Shown one piece after another: positions 1-8,130 of a stretch of 50,094 bases of DNA. The DNA comes from JASBZA01 sp964345295 (GTDB taxonomy: Bacteria > Bacillota > Clostridia > Saccharofermentanales > Fastidiosipilaceae). Every line of letters starts with the position of its first letter. Position 1 is the stretch's first letter. Under the pieces are notes generated by a model. It did no database searches. It saw only the letters and a list, made by a program, of their open reading frames with translations, and was not told the origin of the DNA. The translations under genes were made by a program, and so were the position numbers. The DNA lies in assembly GCA_964345295.1 (NCBI GenBank), contig CAYFQG010000007.1:1-50094 (forward strand), given 5' to 3'.

Positions 1-22
1 TCTCCCGAAAGAGTGCCTGAGT

Positions 23-51
23 ATCTTATCAGCGGACTTTGGCCTTGTCAA
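23..51 (-). promoter_or_regulatory. Strong sigma-A-type promoter reading out of the left edge
   Basis: On the minus strand a perfect -35 (TTGACA, 51-46) is followed by a 17-base spacer and TAAGAT (28-23). Transcription would start near position 16 and leave the window leftwards. The downstream bases contain a short CTC...GAG inverted stretch. The product is outside the window; such strong promoters often serve stable RNA or ribosomal genes, but that is only a guess. Confidence 0.65.
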
Positions 52-99
52 CAAGTTCTTTGAAGAAATCCGTTCTTTGCCATTACGTGTCCGGGCGTT

Positions 100-837
100 T
101 CATTCCTCTTCTTTAGATAATAGACTTACGGGTGTGAAGTCCACCAGGTCGGACGATAACTTCATATAAGAGCAAGAACCTCTTAGGCCGCTAAAGGCCT
201 GGCGGCCGGACGGGCCGTGAACGTGTCCATAGCAACAAATCATCACGCCGCAGTCGTCCATCTTCAAGGCGAAGTCGCTTGGCCTGCCGTCTCTGGCAAG
301 GGGCGGATAATGCATAAGCCCCAGGATGCTTTTTACATCTTCCTTATCTTTTATACTCTTCCCTTGCTGAAGTGAAAGGTCCAGTCGATTTAATTCTCTC
401 TTATATACCTTTTCATCTTCCCGGCTGAAACTGTCATCCGTCGGAATCTTCCAACCACGGGTCCCCACTAGGAGCGCCTTATATTCTTCTATATAGAGGG
501 CTTCATTTTGAAACAACTCCAAAGTGTCCAGCCCTTCTCTTTCGATAAGGCCCTGCACCTGGGCTCTGGTCGTCCACCAGAAGTCATGATTACCTCTAAG
601 TAAGATTTTGCGCTTACCCGGCAAGCTATGAAGAAAAGTTAGGTCGGCCACAGCTTCTTCCAGCTTAAGGGCCCAGGAAATATCACCCAAGATAAGGACC
701 GTATCTTCGGGACCGACTTTGGCCTGCCAGCCTTGTTTCAGTCTTGCTACATAATTCTCCCAACTGGGACCGAAGACATCCATGGGCTTATCGGATGCTA
801 AAGATAAATGGGTATCGGCTATGCCCCACAGCGTCAT
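100..837 (-). CDS. Calcineurin-like metallophosphoesterase
   Basis: A 245-residue protein carrying the full metallophosphoesterase motif set in order: D-x-H near the N-terminus (IADTHLS), GD (LILGDISW), GNHD (LLRGNHDFWW), a lone His (LMHYPP) and GHVHG near residue 210. These residues bind two metal ions in this superfamily. The substrate cannot be told from sequence; 3',5'-cyclic nucleotides or phosphoester metabolites are possible. Its ATG overlaps the uvrC stop codon by four bases (ATGA), so it is the last gene of the crh-like/uvrC operon and is probably translationally coupled to uvrC. There is no signal peptide, so it is cytoplasmic. Confidence 0.85.
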   Translation of the reverse strand: MTLWGIADTHLSLASDKPMDVFGPSWENYVARLKQGWQAKVGPEDTVLILGDISWALKLEEAVADLTFLHSLPGKRKILLRGNHDFWWTTRAQVQGLIEREGLDTLELFQNEALYIEEYKALLVGTRGWKIPTDDSFSREDEKVYKRELNRLDLSLQQGKSIKDKEDVKSILGLMHYPPLARDGRPSDFALKMDDCGVMICCYGHVHGPSGRQAFSGLRGSCSYMKLSSDLVDFTPVSLLSKEEE

Positions 838-2798
838 GGACTCTCCTCCTCTTGCGGGTGAAAATGCTTGTAGATATTTTCGGCAGTAGTTTGGCCCAGA
901 GACGGAACTTTGGCCAAAAGTTCCTCTACGTCGGCCTGACTGATTTCTTTAATCGATTGAAAAGCCTGCATCAGCTTTTGGCGTTTCTTAGGGCCCACGC
1001 CCGGAATATCTTCCAGCTTAAATCGGGTTTGGCGTTTCTTGTTGAGCCTTCGATTGGCTTGACCCGCCACACGGTGGGCTTCGTTTTGAATACCGGTCAG
1101 AAGTCTCAGTAAGGCCAGCTTCTGCTCTCTCTCCACTCCGGGGTCTTCGGAAAACCAGGAAATCTCGGCTCGGCTTTCCGGATGGGGTGCGTTTTCTTTT
1201 AGAAGGCCCAGGGATTCAGCCAGTTCGACCACATTGCCGTCGGCCAAAACCAGGCCCCGGGTGCGGTGGCGGCGGTCCTTGACCATGCCGGCCAAAGGCA
1301 GGTCCGCAAAACCTCGTTCTTCTAATAAAGATTTAATAACCGTCACATGGCCCAAGCCCCCGTCCAATAAAATCAGGTCGGGTTTACGGCCGAAAGCGGC
1401 ATCGTCTATATGGTTTAGGCGGCGATCAATAGCCTCGGTCATGGCTCGGTAATCATCCTGGCCTTCTTGGCGGCGGATGTTAAAGGTCCTGGCTTGGTTT
1501 CGCCTCACCTTACCGTTTTCAAAAACCACCATGGCACAGGTCATATCGTCCTTGCCGGTATTGGAAACGTCATAGGCTTCAATCCGGGCCGGCGGATAAG
1601 GCAGACCGGTAATTTTGGCCAAAAGCTGCATGGCCTCGTCAACAGACTGCTGACTTTGGCCCTGGATAATGGTTCGACGTCGCAAAGCCTGTGTAGCGTT
1701 GGTCTCGGCCATATCCAAAACATGGCGCTTCTCGCCTCTTTGCGGATAGTGGATCTGCACCTTGCGGCCGGAAAGCCCGGTCAAAAAAGCGCAAAGCCCG
1801 CTATCCTCCGCCAGGGCTTCTACTCCCGTCATGATGGTCCTGGGAATCGTAGCGGCCCCGGGGTAATACTGTTCAATAAAGGCCCGGACCACTTCTTCAT
1901 CCGAATAAGCCGTTGCATCCAGGAAGTAGGTTGACGTACCCGTGATTTTTCCGGAACGGATTTCCAACTTCAGGACACAGACCTCGGCCGAATTTCTGGC
2001 AAGGCCCAGAGCATCAGCATCGAAGTTTTGGTCCATAACCGCAACCTGTTTTTCTTGAAGCTTATTTAACGAAGCCAGACGGTCACGATAAAGAGCGGCC
2101 TGTTCAAAGTCCAAAGCTTCGGATGCTTGGTACATCTTTTCTTCCAGGTCTTTTTGGATTCCGTCATAGCGGCCCTCCAAGAAATCGCAAACCTGGTAGA
2201 TGACTTGGCGATAATCTTCGGCCTTGACCGTTCCCAGACAAGGTCCAATACATTTCTTTATATAGTAATTAAGACAGGGGCGCTCCTTACCGATATCTCT
2301 GGGGAATTGCCTCTTGCATGTTTTAAGCGGAAAAAGCTGGTGGATGGTCCGAAGCGCCTGCCACAAATCGCCGTTTAAATAAGGACCGTAATATTTGGCC
2401 CCCTCTGCCTCATCCGGACCGACCCGGTAGGCCTTCATAATTCTCGGGTACATCTCCTGGAGCGTCACTCGGATATAGGGGTAATCGTGGTCGTCCTTTA
2501 ATAGAATATTATAGAAGGGCTGGTAGCGCTTGATGAGGTTTGATTCCAGAATGAAAGATTCCAGCTCATTTTGGCACAACAAATAGGAGAAGTCGCGGAT
2601 ATGGGAAATCATCGCCATAACCTTCTCGTTCCCCTGAGGTGTGGGACCGAAGTAAGACCTGAGACGCCGCCTCAGGTTCACCGCCTTACCCACATATATA
2701 ACAGAGCCCGAAGCGTCTTTCATCAGGTAGACCCCCGGGCTCTGCGGCACTAAATCTAAACGTGCTTCAAAATTTTCGTTACGTTCGTTTCCGGACAA
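834..2798 (-). CDS. uvrC: Excinuclease ABC subunit C (UvrC)
   Basis: UvrC makes the dual incision in nucleotide excision repair after UvrA/UvrB mark the damage. The 654-residue protein has the usual full-length layout: an N-terminal GIY-YIG nuclease domain (PGVYLMKDASG then VIYVGKAVNLRRR, residues about 20-45), a cysteine-containing segment (CKRQFP...CLNYYIKKCIGPC), a UVR helix pair that contacts UvrB (about 215-250), an RNase H-like 3' incision domain (YDVSNTGKDD; LILLDGGLGH) and C-terminal helix-hairpin-helix motifs (LEDIPGVGPKKRQKL). It lies just downstream of the Crh-like gene, a neighbourhood I recall from some other Firmicutes, and ends overlapping the phosphoesterase start. Confidence 0.97.
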   Translation of the reverse strand: MSGNERNENFEARLDLVPQSPGVYLMKDASGSVIYVGKAVNLRRRLRSYFGPTPQGNEKVMAMISHIRDFSYLLCQNELESFILESNLIKRYQPFYNILLKDDHDYPYIRVTLQEMYPRIMKAYRVGPDEAEGAKYYGPYLNGDLWQALRTIHQLFPLKTCKRQFPRDIGKERPCLNYYIKKCIGPCLGTVKAEDYRQVIYQVCDFLEGRYDGIQKDLEEKMYQASEALDFEQAALYRDRLASLNKLQEKQVAVMDQNFDADALGLARNSAEVCVLKLEIRSGKITGTSTYFLDATAYSDEEVVRAFIEQYYPGAATIPRTIMTGVEALAEDSGLCAFLTGLSGRKVQIHYPQRGEKRHVLDMAETNATQALRRRTIIQGQSQQSVDEAMQLLAKITGLPYPPARIEAYDVSNTGKDDMTCAMVVFENGKVRRNQARTFNIRRQEGQDDYRAMTEAIDRRLNHIDDAAFGRKPDLILLDGGLGHVTVIKSLLEERGFADLPLAGMVKDRRHRTRGLVLADGNVVELAESLGLLKENAPHPESRAEISWFSEDPGVEREQKLALLRLLTGIQNEAHRVAGQANRRLNKKRQTRFKLEDIPGVGPKKRQKLMQAFQSIKEISQADVEELLAKVPSLGQTTAENIYKHFHPQEEESP

Positions 2799-2829
2799 CT
2801 GTACCTCTCACATATGCCGGCGTCAGAAA

Positions 2830-3090
2830 CTAGACTTCCGGATTCTCCAAATAGCCTGCAATAGCTTCCAAGGCATCATCTTCGTCCGGTCCTTCCGCGG
2901 AAATCTCCACGGTCGTTCCCTTCTGGATGGCCAAACTCATGACACCTAATAAGCTCTTTCCATTGGCCCGTCTCTCTCCTGCCTGGAGCCAGATATTAGA
3001 CCTATAGGAAGAGGCCTTCTGGATTAAGACTGCTACGGCCTTCATCTGCATGTCGCCGTCGTGCTGAAAAATAATTTCCTTCTTTACCAT
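2830..3090 (-). CDS. HPr-fold regulator resembling Crh (Gln at position 15, Ser46 kept)
   Basis: An 86-residue protein that aligns without gaps to the HPr/Crh family from memory. The regulatory serine lies in NGKSLLGVMSL (Ser46), the site phosphorylated by HPr kinase to make the CcpA co-effector. The catalytic histidine of HPr (GLHARPA, His15) is absent: the segment reads GDMQMKAVA with Gln at position 15, as in Bacillus Crh. It therefore should not carry phosphate between enzyme I and the PTS and is more likely a purely regulatory protein in carbon catabolite control. The C-terminus (DEDDALEAIAGYLE) is typical of the family. It is the first gene of an operon with uvrC; ATG at 3090 is preceded by GGGGAGG. 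Confidence 0.85.
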   Translation of the reverse strand: MVKKEIIFQHDGDMQMKAVAVLIQKASSYRSNIWLQAGERRANGKSLLGVMSLAIQKGTTVEISAEGPDEDDALEAIAGYLENPEV

Positions 3091-3119
3091 GCGTTTTCCT
3101 CCCCTTCACAACAAAATTC

Positions 3120-3148
3120 AGTTTACAAATAAGACATGGCCTTGTCAA
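3120..3148 (-). promoter_or_regulatory. Promoter of the crh-like/uvrC/phosphoesterase operon
   Basis: On the minus strand TTGACA (3148-3143), a 17-base spacer and TAAACT (3125-3120). The -35 box overlaps the stop codon of the upstream aminopeptidase gene (3147-3145). The bases after the -35 (AGGCCA) match those at the promoter at positions 51-40. It sits about 30 bases before the start codon at 3090. Confidence 0.7.
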
Positions 3149-4923
3149 TTAATAGGCCGGCAAACATCCTTGAGCCATTCGGCTTCCTCTTCTTTAAGAT
3201 GCGGGGCCAAAGCCTCGTAGACGTTTGCATGATAGCGGTTGACCCATTCAATCTCGTCTTGCGTTAGCATATCGACAACAATGGCTTCTCTATCAAAAGG
3301 CACCAGGGTAAAGCCGCCGAACTTATAGAACTGATCCGTACCGACCAGGCAATCTTCCTCTACATAATATACGTTTTCCGTCCGGATACCGTGCTTGCCT
3401 TCTTTATAGACACCCGGCTCAATCGTAATCACCATGCCCGGCTCCAGAGGAATGTCCTTACCGGTCTTGGAGAAGCTCTGAGGTCCCTCATGTACAGAGA
3501 GCAGATAACCGACACCGTGCCCGGTCCCGCACTTATAGTCCATATGTTCTTGCCAAAGAGGCTGCCTGGCCAAAGCATCCAAAAGGGTGCCGGTCGTGCC
3601 TTTTAAGAAAACGGCCCGGGCCAGTTGCACGTGGGACTTCAAGGTCAGTGTATAATCCTTTTTCTCTTCATCGGTCAAAGCTCCCAAGGCAAAGGTCCTC
3701 GTCGTATCGGTGGTCCCTTCCAAATATTGACCGCCCGAATCCACCAGCAAGAAGCCTTGTCTTTTCAGATGTGCGGCGGTTTCCGGCTTGGGTGCATAGT
3801 GCATCATAGCCGCATTGGGACCGTAAGCCGCTATAGTCGTAAAACTCTCTTCCAAGAAATGATCCAGCTCTTTTCTATAAGAAAGTAAAGTTTCGCTGAC
3901 ATTCCATTCGGTGAGATCCGTTAAGTTTTCGTGGTGGGTCAACCAGTAAATCAGTCTGGTAACGGCGATGCCGTCTTTAAGATAAGCCAGTTTTTGGTTT
4001 TCGATTTCGGTAGGATTCTTTTTGGCCTTCTGAAGCTTAGTCCAATTGGCCTCATCAACGATGGTGTTGGAATCGGAAATACAGCTGAACAAATAGGCGT
4101 TGAGGCTATTTTTGTCCAAGCGTATGGTCTCACGGTTTAGCTTTCGAACCGCTTCAGTGATGGCGTCATAAGGGAGAACACCCACACCCTCTTCGGCCAA
4201 AGCCTGGCGCACGTCTTCGGGTACTTTGGTCTCATCCACAAAAAGGAAAGCATCGGACTTACCGATCAAAGCATAAGCAATCAAGACAGGCGTGCTCTTC
4301 ACATCACCGCCTCGAATGTTGTATAACCAGGCCACATCTTCCAGCTGGCCGATTAACTCGTAATCGATTCCCCTATTCTCCAGGTCCTCGCGTAGCTCTT
4401 CTAACTTAGTAGCGGTGGACTTACCCGAATAGTTTTCGTCTAACAAGAAAGCTTGGCTTACCGGAAGCTCCGGGCGGTCTTCCCAGATATCTTCCACCAA
4501 GCTCAAATCGGTTCTAAGCGTGGCGCCTTTTCTTTCTAAAACCTTCTGTATCGCTTCGGCCCAGGCCTCGGACAAGGTCCAGGCATTGGTAGCCAAAGTG
4601 CCGCCTTGGGGCATCTTTTCTTCTATCCATTCCAAAACACCGGGGTAACCGGGTGTAGCAAGTTTCATCAAATCAAAACCCGTATGTTTAATTTCGCGCT
4701 CCGCCTGGATAAAGTAGCGGCCGTCGGCCCATAATTTGGCCTCATCCATACTGACCACAGCCGTGCCCGCCGAACCGGTAAAGCCCGTAAGAAAAGCCCT
4801 GGACTGGTAGGCCGGTGTCACATATTCGGACATGTGGGGGTCTGCTGTAGGGACATAAACCAGGTCCACCTTTTCTTGGCGCATCTTCTCTCTCAGTAAA
4901 TCTAACCTATTCGTATCTGCCAT
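3145..4923 (-). CDS. M24 family Xaa-Pro aminopeptidase
   Basis: Aminopeptidase P-type enzyme that removes an N-terminal residue preceding proline. The frame is open to 4974, but the ATG at 4923 is preferred: AAGGAAG lies at the right distance and the predicted transcript start falls between the two. That gives 592 residues, the length of the three-domain form (two creatinase-like N domains plus a pita-bread catalytic domain). All five metal ligands are visible in the C-terminal third: two Asp in LLVDSGGQYLEGTTDTTR, His in GTGHGVGYLLSVHEG, Glu in TIEPGVY and Glu in GIRTENVYYVE. It is a stand-alone gene with its own candidate promoter, cytoplasmic, and likely acts in peptide turnover. Confidence 0.93.
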   Translation of the reverse strand: MADTNRLDLLREKMRQEKVDLVYVPTADPHMSEYVTPAYQSRAFLTGFTGSAGTAVVSMDEAKLWADGRYFIQAEREIKHTGFDLMKLATPGYPGVLEWIEEKMPQGGTLATNAWTLSEAWAEAIQKVLERKGATLRTDLSLVEDIWEDRPELPVSQAFLLDENYSGKSTATKLEELREDLENRGIDYELIGQLEDVAWLYNIRGGDVKSTPVLIAYALIGKSDAFLFVDETKVPEDVRQALAEEGVGVLPYDAITEAVRKLNRETIRLDKNSLNAYLFSCISDSNTIVDEANWTKLQKAKKNPTEIENQKLAYLKDGIAVTRLIYWLTHHENLTDLTEWNVSETLLSYRKELDHFLEESFTTIAAYGPNAAMMHYAPKPETAAHLKRQGFLLVDSGGQYLEGTTDTTRTFALGALTDEEKKDYTLTLKSHVQLARAVFLKGTTGTLLDALARQPLWQEHMDYKCGTGHGVGYLLSVHEGPQSFSKTGKDIPLEPGMVITIEPGVYKEGKHGIRTENVYYVEEDCLVGTDQFYKFGGFTLVPFDREAIVVDMLTQDEIEWVNRYHANVYEALAPHLKEEEAEWLKDVCRPIN

Positions 4924-4956
4924 CGAATCCACTTCCTTCAGTTCAAAGCTAAGCAT

Positions 4957-4986
4957 AGTATAGTGTAAAGTCACAAAGACGGTCTA
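4957..4986 (-). promoter_or_regulatory. Candidate promoter of the M24 aminopeptidase
   Basis: Minus strand TAGACC (4986-4981), 18 bases, TATACT (4962-4957). The -10 is good and the -35 weak (4 of 6 consensus bases). The implied start near 4950 leaves a leader of about 27 bases before the ATG at 4923, supporting that start over the upstream one. Confidence 0.4.
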
Positions 4987-5002
4987 TTCTTTTTTGTTAC
5001 TT

Positions 5003-5494
5003 TTATAAATGATTCAGTTCCAAATCGAGCAAAACCGCGCCTTCACCCGTATCCTGATAAAAGTGCGGCCTATAACCCACTTGTGAAAAACCCATGCCTT
5101 TGTAAAGTTTCAAGGCCGGCGCGTTGTTTTCTCTTGCTTCCAGCGTACAAAGCACGGCGCCTTTCTCACGGGCCATCCTAAGATAGGCCGAAAACAAACG
5201 ATAGGCCAGTCCCTTGCCTCGCTCTTCGGGCCTAACCCCTATTCGGTAAATCCGTACCTCATCCAATAACAAGTGACCGATCAGATAAGCCTTCTTACCG
5301 CCCTCATCTTCATAAAGCATCACGCGGGGAAAGTCCTCTGTTTCTTGAATTAAGAGTTCTTCCTGAATGCCCTTTGCGCCCCAAGGGTCACTAAAGCAAA
5401 GCCCATCGAGTAGGTCCAAGTCATCCAAATCCTCTAGGGCAGCCGGACGAACCGGACCCTTATAAAAAACATCCGCCCAATCAGGCACGGTCAT
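5003..5494 (-). CDS. rimI: RimI-type GNAT N-acetyltransferase
   Basis: A 163-residue GNAT-fold protein with the acetyl-CoA loop visible as RPEERGKGLAYRLF (R/Q-x-x-G-x-G/A) and the following LEARENNAPALKLYKGMGF, the RimI signature. RimI acetylates the N-terminal alanine of ribosomal protein S18 in Escherichia coli; in Firmicutes the target is less certain. Its start overlaps the end of tsaB by 14 bases, and the order tsaE-tsaB-rimI is the common bacterial arrangement. The fourth usual partner, tsaD, is not within the window. Confidence 0.88.
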   Translation of the reverse strand: MTVPDWADVFYKGPVRPAALEDLDDLDLLDGLCFSDPWGAKGIQEELLIQETEDFPRVMLYEDEGGKKAYLIGHLLLDEVRIYRIGVRPEERGKGLAYRLFSAYLRMAREKGAVLCTLEARENNAPALKLYKGMGFSQVGYRPHFYQDTGEGAVLLDLELNHL

Positions 5495-6206
5495 GGTCTG
5501 TCTTTTCTAAACGCTCACGCTCGGCCTGTGTTTTTTGATAATAACGAGGCAGGAGCTCTGCCGGATCCAAGCCCAAACCCTGTCGGGCCGCCCTATCTGC
5601 TACTTGAGCCATTTGTCCGGGCTCGTAGTACATCCTCTCCGAGGCTTCTAAATGAAGTTTAATCGTTTCTTGTAACGCACTATCTTCAGCATAGTTTCCG
5701 GAGGCTTCGTCACCCATAAGGCTTACCCTTGCTTCAGTCAGTCCTTTTTCTTCCAATGCCTGTTCCAGTGCCCGAAAAAAATCATCCACTCCATAGACAC
5801 CGGTAGGAATCAGGACCTCGTCTCCCAGAAAGGCTTTGGCATAAACTCGCCTATTGCGGGCATCCAACAAGGGGACCCTCACCCTCTCTACTTCCGGCTT
5901 GTCTTCGTAGGCAATAACATCCAGCGTATCCAGGGCCAGACATGCTTTATTTTCGGAAACGGCCAAAGCCTGGGCCGCCGCTACACCGATACGAATCCCC
6001 GTATAAGAACCGGGACCGACACAGCAGGCAAAATAGTCCACTTGGTCCAGGCTCTTGCCAGCCTCCTCCAAGACCTCATCCAGAGAAGGCATCAGGGTCG
6101 TCATATGGGTCTGCCCCGACCTTCTCCCGGACGCTAAAACCCGGCCGTCCTCGGCCAAAACCACGAAAAACTCGGGCGTTGTCGTATCCATACTCAAGAT
6201 TAGCAT
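5481..6206 (-). CDS. tsaB: tRNA t6A biosynthesis protein TsaB
   Basis: TsaB is the inactive ASKHA-fold partner of TsaD in forming N6-threonylcarbamoyladenosine at position 37 of ANN-decoding tRNAs. The 241-residue protein begins with ILSMDTTTPEF and contains the family hallmark VGPGSYTGIRIGVAAAQALA (about residues 64-83), followed by LDTLDVIA and LLDARNRRVYAKAF. Its ATG shares one base with the tsaE stop (TGATG) and its end overlaps rimI, so the three genes are tightly coupled. It is normal length for the family and shows no odd features. Confidence 0.95.
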   Translation of the reverse strand: MLILSMDTTTPEFFVVLAEDGRVLASGRRSGQTHMTTLMPSLDEVLEEAGKSLDQVDYFACCVGPGSYTGIRIGVAAAQALAVSENKACLALDTLDVIAYEDKPEVERVRVPLLDARNRRVYAKAFLGDEVLIPTGVYGVDDFFRALEQALEEKGLTEARVSLMGDEASGNYAEDSALQETIKLHLEASERMYYEPGQMAQVADRAARQGLGLDPAELLPRYYQKTQAERERLEKTDHDRA

Positions 6207-6802
6207 CAGTCTTCCTCCTTCAAGACAAGCTCGGCGGGAAAGTCCTCTCTTCCGGACCAGAAATCCAAAAGTGCTGCGGACTTAGGCCCTCCGGAAGTAA
6301 AGCGAAGCTGCCTAATCGAAGATTCCGGAGCCAGGACCAGGGGGCCGACCGAAGAAAAGTCGATAAGCCCGGCCGCTTCTTCGACCCTAATATCCAAATC
6401 CAGCCGGTCCGCCGGTAAGGCCTCTAAGGCCCTTTCAGCCCATTCGACCACACAAATCCCCGGCTTATGGAAATATTCGTCCAGACCCAGCTCGGCCAGG
6501 CCCGACCGGCTATCAATCCGATACAAGTCAAAATGGTAAATAGGAAGTCTTCCCCGATAAATTTGCAAAAGCGTAAAGGTCGGGCTGGAAACCGAATCCT
6601 CTGATTCCAGACCTCGGGCCAGGCCGGCCGTAAAGTGTGTCTTGCCGGCCCCCAAATCGCCGCTAAGAGCCAGGGTAAGAGAAAACTCTTCAGAATCTCT
6701 TGTCTGAGGATCCTGAAGAGCCCGAGAAGCCAGAGCCCGGCCCAAGCTTTGGCCGATGGCTCCGGTGTCCTTTTCACTTAAACTTCTAAAAGTCAGCTTC
6801 AT
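6206..6802 (-). CDS. tsaE: tRNA t6A biosynthesis ATPase TsaE
   Basis: TsaE is the ATPase that resets the TsaB-TsaD complex. It has a Walker A motif (LSGDLGAGKTHFTAGLARGL, about residues 48-67), then SSPTFTLLQIYRG, HFDLYRI and VVEWAERA, the standard family landmarks. At 198 residues it is some 40 residues longer than typical TsaE; the extra length is a C-terminal tail without recognisable motifs. The start lies inside the last 17 bases of the amidohydrolase gene, so these genes form one transcription unit. Confidence 0.93.
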   Translation of the reverse strand: MKLTFRSLSEKDTGAIGQSLGRALASRALQDPQTRDSEEFSLTLALSGDLGAGKTHFTAGLARGLESEDSVSSPTFTLLQIYRGRLPIYHFDLYRIDSRSGLAELGLDEYFHKPGICVVEWAERALEALPADRLDLDIRVEEAAGLIDFSSVGPLVLAPESSIRQLRFTSGGPKSAALLDFWSGREDFPAELVLKEED

Positions 6803-8006
6803 AAACTAATTTGCCGTTGAGATAAACTCGGTCCGTGTTGGCCCAAGGCAGTAAGGGGTCTTGGTCCCATAAGACGATATCTGCATCCATGCCCGGAGCC
6901 AGGCGTCCGACTCGGTCGTCTACGCCCAAAACCATGGCGGCCTTGGTGGTGATACTTTCCAAAGCAGCTTCGCGGCTCAAGCCGTCACGCATCAGAGCCG
7001 AAACCTGGTGGCGACCGAAATCACTGGGGATTACCGGGTGGTCGGTGGCTACGGCCATGGGGATGCCGGTTTCATAGATCGCAGCGGCCGATCCGTTCCA
7101 CTTACGGCTCAATTCCGGCTTGGACCTATCGCCTACCAAGGGTCCGACGATAATACCTTCCAAGCTGCCGCGGTGCTCTTCATTGCGGTAGGCATAAGCG
7201 TCTACCAATTGATCCAAAATAAGATAGCCCTCCGTACAGTGGTCCAGCGTATAGCGGATACCGAATTCATCACTAATCCGGATAGCAGTCAGGATATCAT
7301 CTGCCCGGTGGCAGTGAATCTTCAAGGGCAATTCTCTTCTTATAACCGGGGCCAAAGCTTCCATCCTAAAGTCGAAGGAAGTCTTGTCGGGGTCTTTGGC
7401 CTTGCGGTCTACATAATCTCTGGCCTTCATCAAAGCCTCTCTTAAAACCGCCGCATTCCCCATACGGGTCTGGGGCTTCTTGTCGTGCCTGCCGTAAACC
7501 ATCTTGGGGTTATCGCCCAAAGCCGCCTTCATGGCAGCCGGCGCCTTCAAAATCATCTGATCCACACTGGGACCGTAGGGTTTAATAATGGCGAACTGGC
7601 CGCCGATGACGTTAGCCGAACCCGGTCCGGTCATGACCGTGGTCACACCGCCGGCAATGGATTCCTCTAAGGTCACGTCATCATGGAAAATCGAGTCGAT
7701 GGCTCTAAGCTCCGGCGTAACGGGATCGGTCGCTTCGTTGCCGTCGCTGCCTTCCCAGCCCAGGTGATCGTCGAACATACCCAAGTGGCTGTGGGCATCG
7801 ATAAAGCCCGGATAGGCTAAAAGGCCCTCGCCGTCTACGAGTTCCACATTTTCCGTGTCTTCCCAAATCGCCTTCGTGTCCAAAGCCTCCATGGCTCCGA
7901 CATGGCAAATCTTCTGTCCTTCAACAGCAATAAATCCCCTATCAATATGACCGATAGAAGGGTCCATACTGAAAAGTTCTACATTACTAATGATAAATTT
8001 TGACAT
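6786..8006 (-). CDS. Metal-dependent amidohydrolase (imidazolonepropionase-like)
   Basis: A 406-residue TIM-barrel amidohydrolase. Metal-site landmarks are visible: GFIDAHSHLG near residue 66, IHCHRADD, LDHCTEGY and ATDHPVIP, and the C-terminal beta-sandwich motif GRLAPGMDADIVLWDQDPL. It resembles the imidazolonepropionase-like or prolidase-like group often annotated only as amidohydrolase, so the substrate is unknown. The ATG at 8006 has AGGAG upstream. It is the first gene of the unit leading into tsaE-tsaB-rimI, an unusual partner for t6A genes but only linked here by overlap. No signal peptide. Confidence 0.85.
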   Translation of the reverse strand: MSKFIISNVELFSMDPSIGHIDRGFIAVEGQKICHVGAMEALDTKAIWEDTENVELVDGEGLLAYPGFIDAHSHLGMFDDHLGWEGSDGNEATDPVTPELRAIDSIFHDDVTLEESIAGGVTTVMTGPGSANVIGGQFAIIKPYGPSVDQMILKAPAAMKAALGDNPKMVYGRHDKKPQTRMGNAAVLREALMKARDYVDRKAKDPDKTSFDFRMEALAPVIRRELPLKIHCHRADDILTAIRISDEFGIRYTLDHCTEGYLILDQLVDAYAYRNEEHRGSLEGIIVGPLVGDRSKPELSRKWNGSAAAIYETGIPMAVATDHPVIPSDFGRHQVSALMRDGLSREAALESITTKAAMVLGVDDRVGRLAPGMDADIVLWDQDPLLPWANTDRVYLNGKLVYEADF

Positions 8007-8094
8007 AGCCTAACTCCTCTCCCTAGGGTGTTTTGCACCGTTTGCGTTCTTGGTTTTCTATATTAGCAGAAATCAAAGCTCTATTGGAATAAAG

Positions 8095-8106
8095 TTCTGC
8101 TAAGAT
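8095..8106 (+). promoter_or_regulatory. Extended -10 promoter of the GDPD gene
   Basis: TTCTGC followed by TAAGAT (8101-8106) gives a TGn-extended -10 element. No convincing -35 lies 17 bases upstream. The ribosome site AAAGGGGG follows at about 8115-8122, before the ATG at 8131. Confidence 0.4.
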
Positions 8107-8130
8107 AAACGTGAAAAAGGGGGTAATCCT

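Noticed and set aside
1..99. Possible tRNA or other stable RNA at the left edge
   Set aside because: Only the promoter and some 20 bases after it are inside the window; no RNA gene can be identified from so little.
744..1112. Plus-strand open frame of 122 codons over the phosphoesterase/uvrC junction
   Set aside because: It lies antisense to two well-supported genes, has no family motif and no ribosome site.
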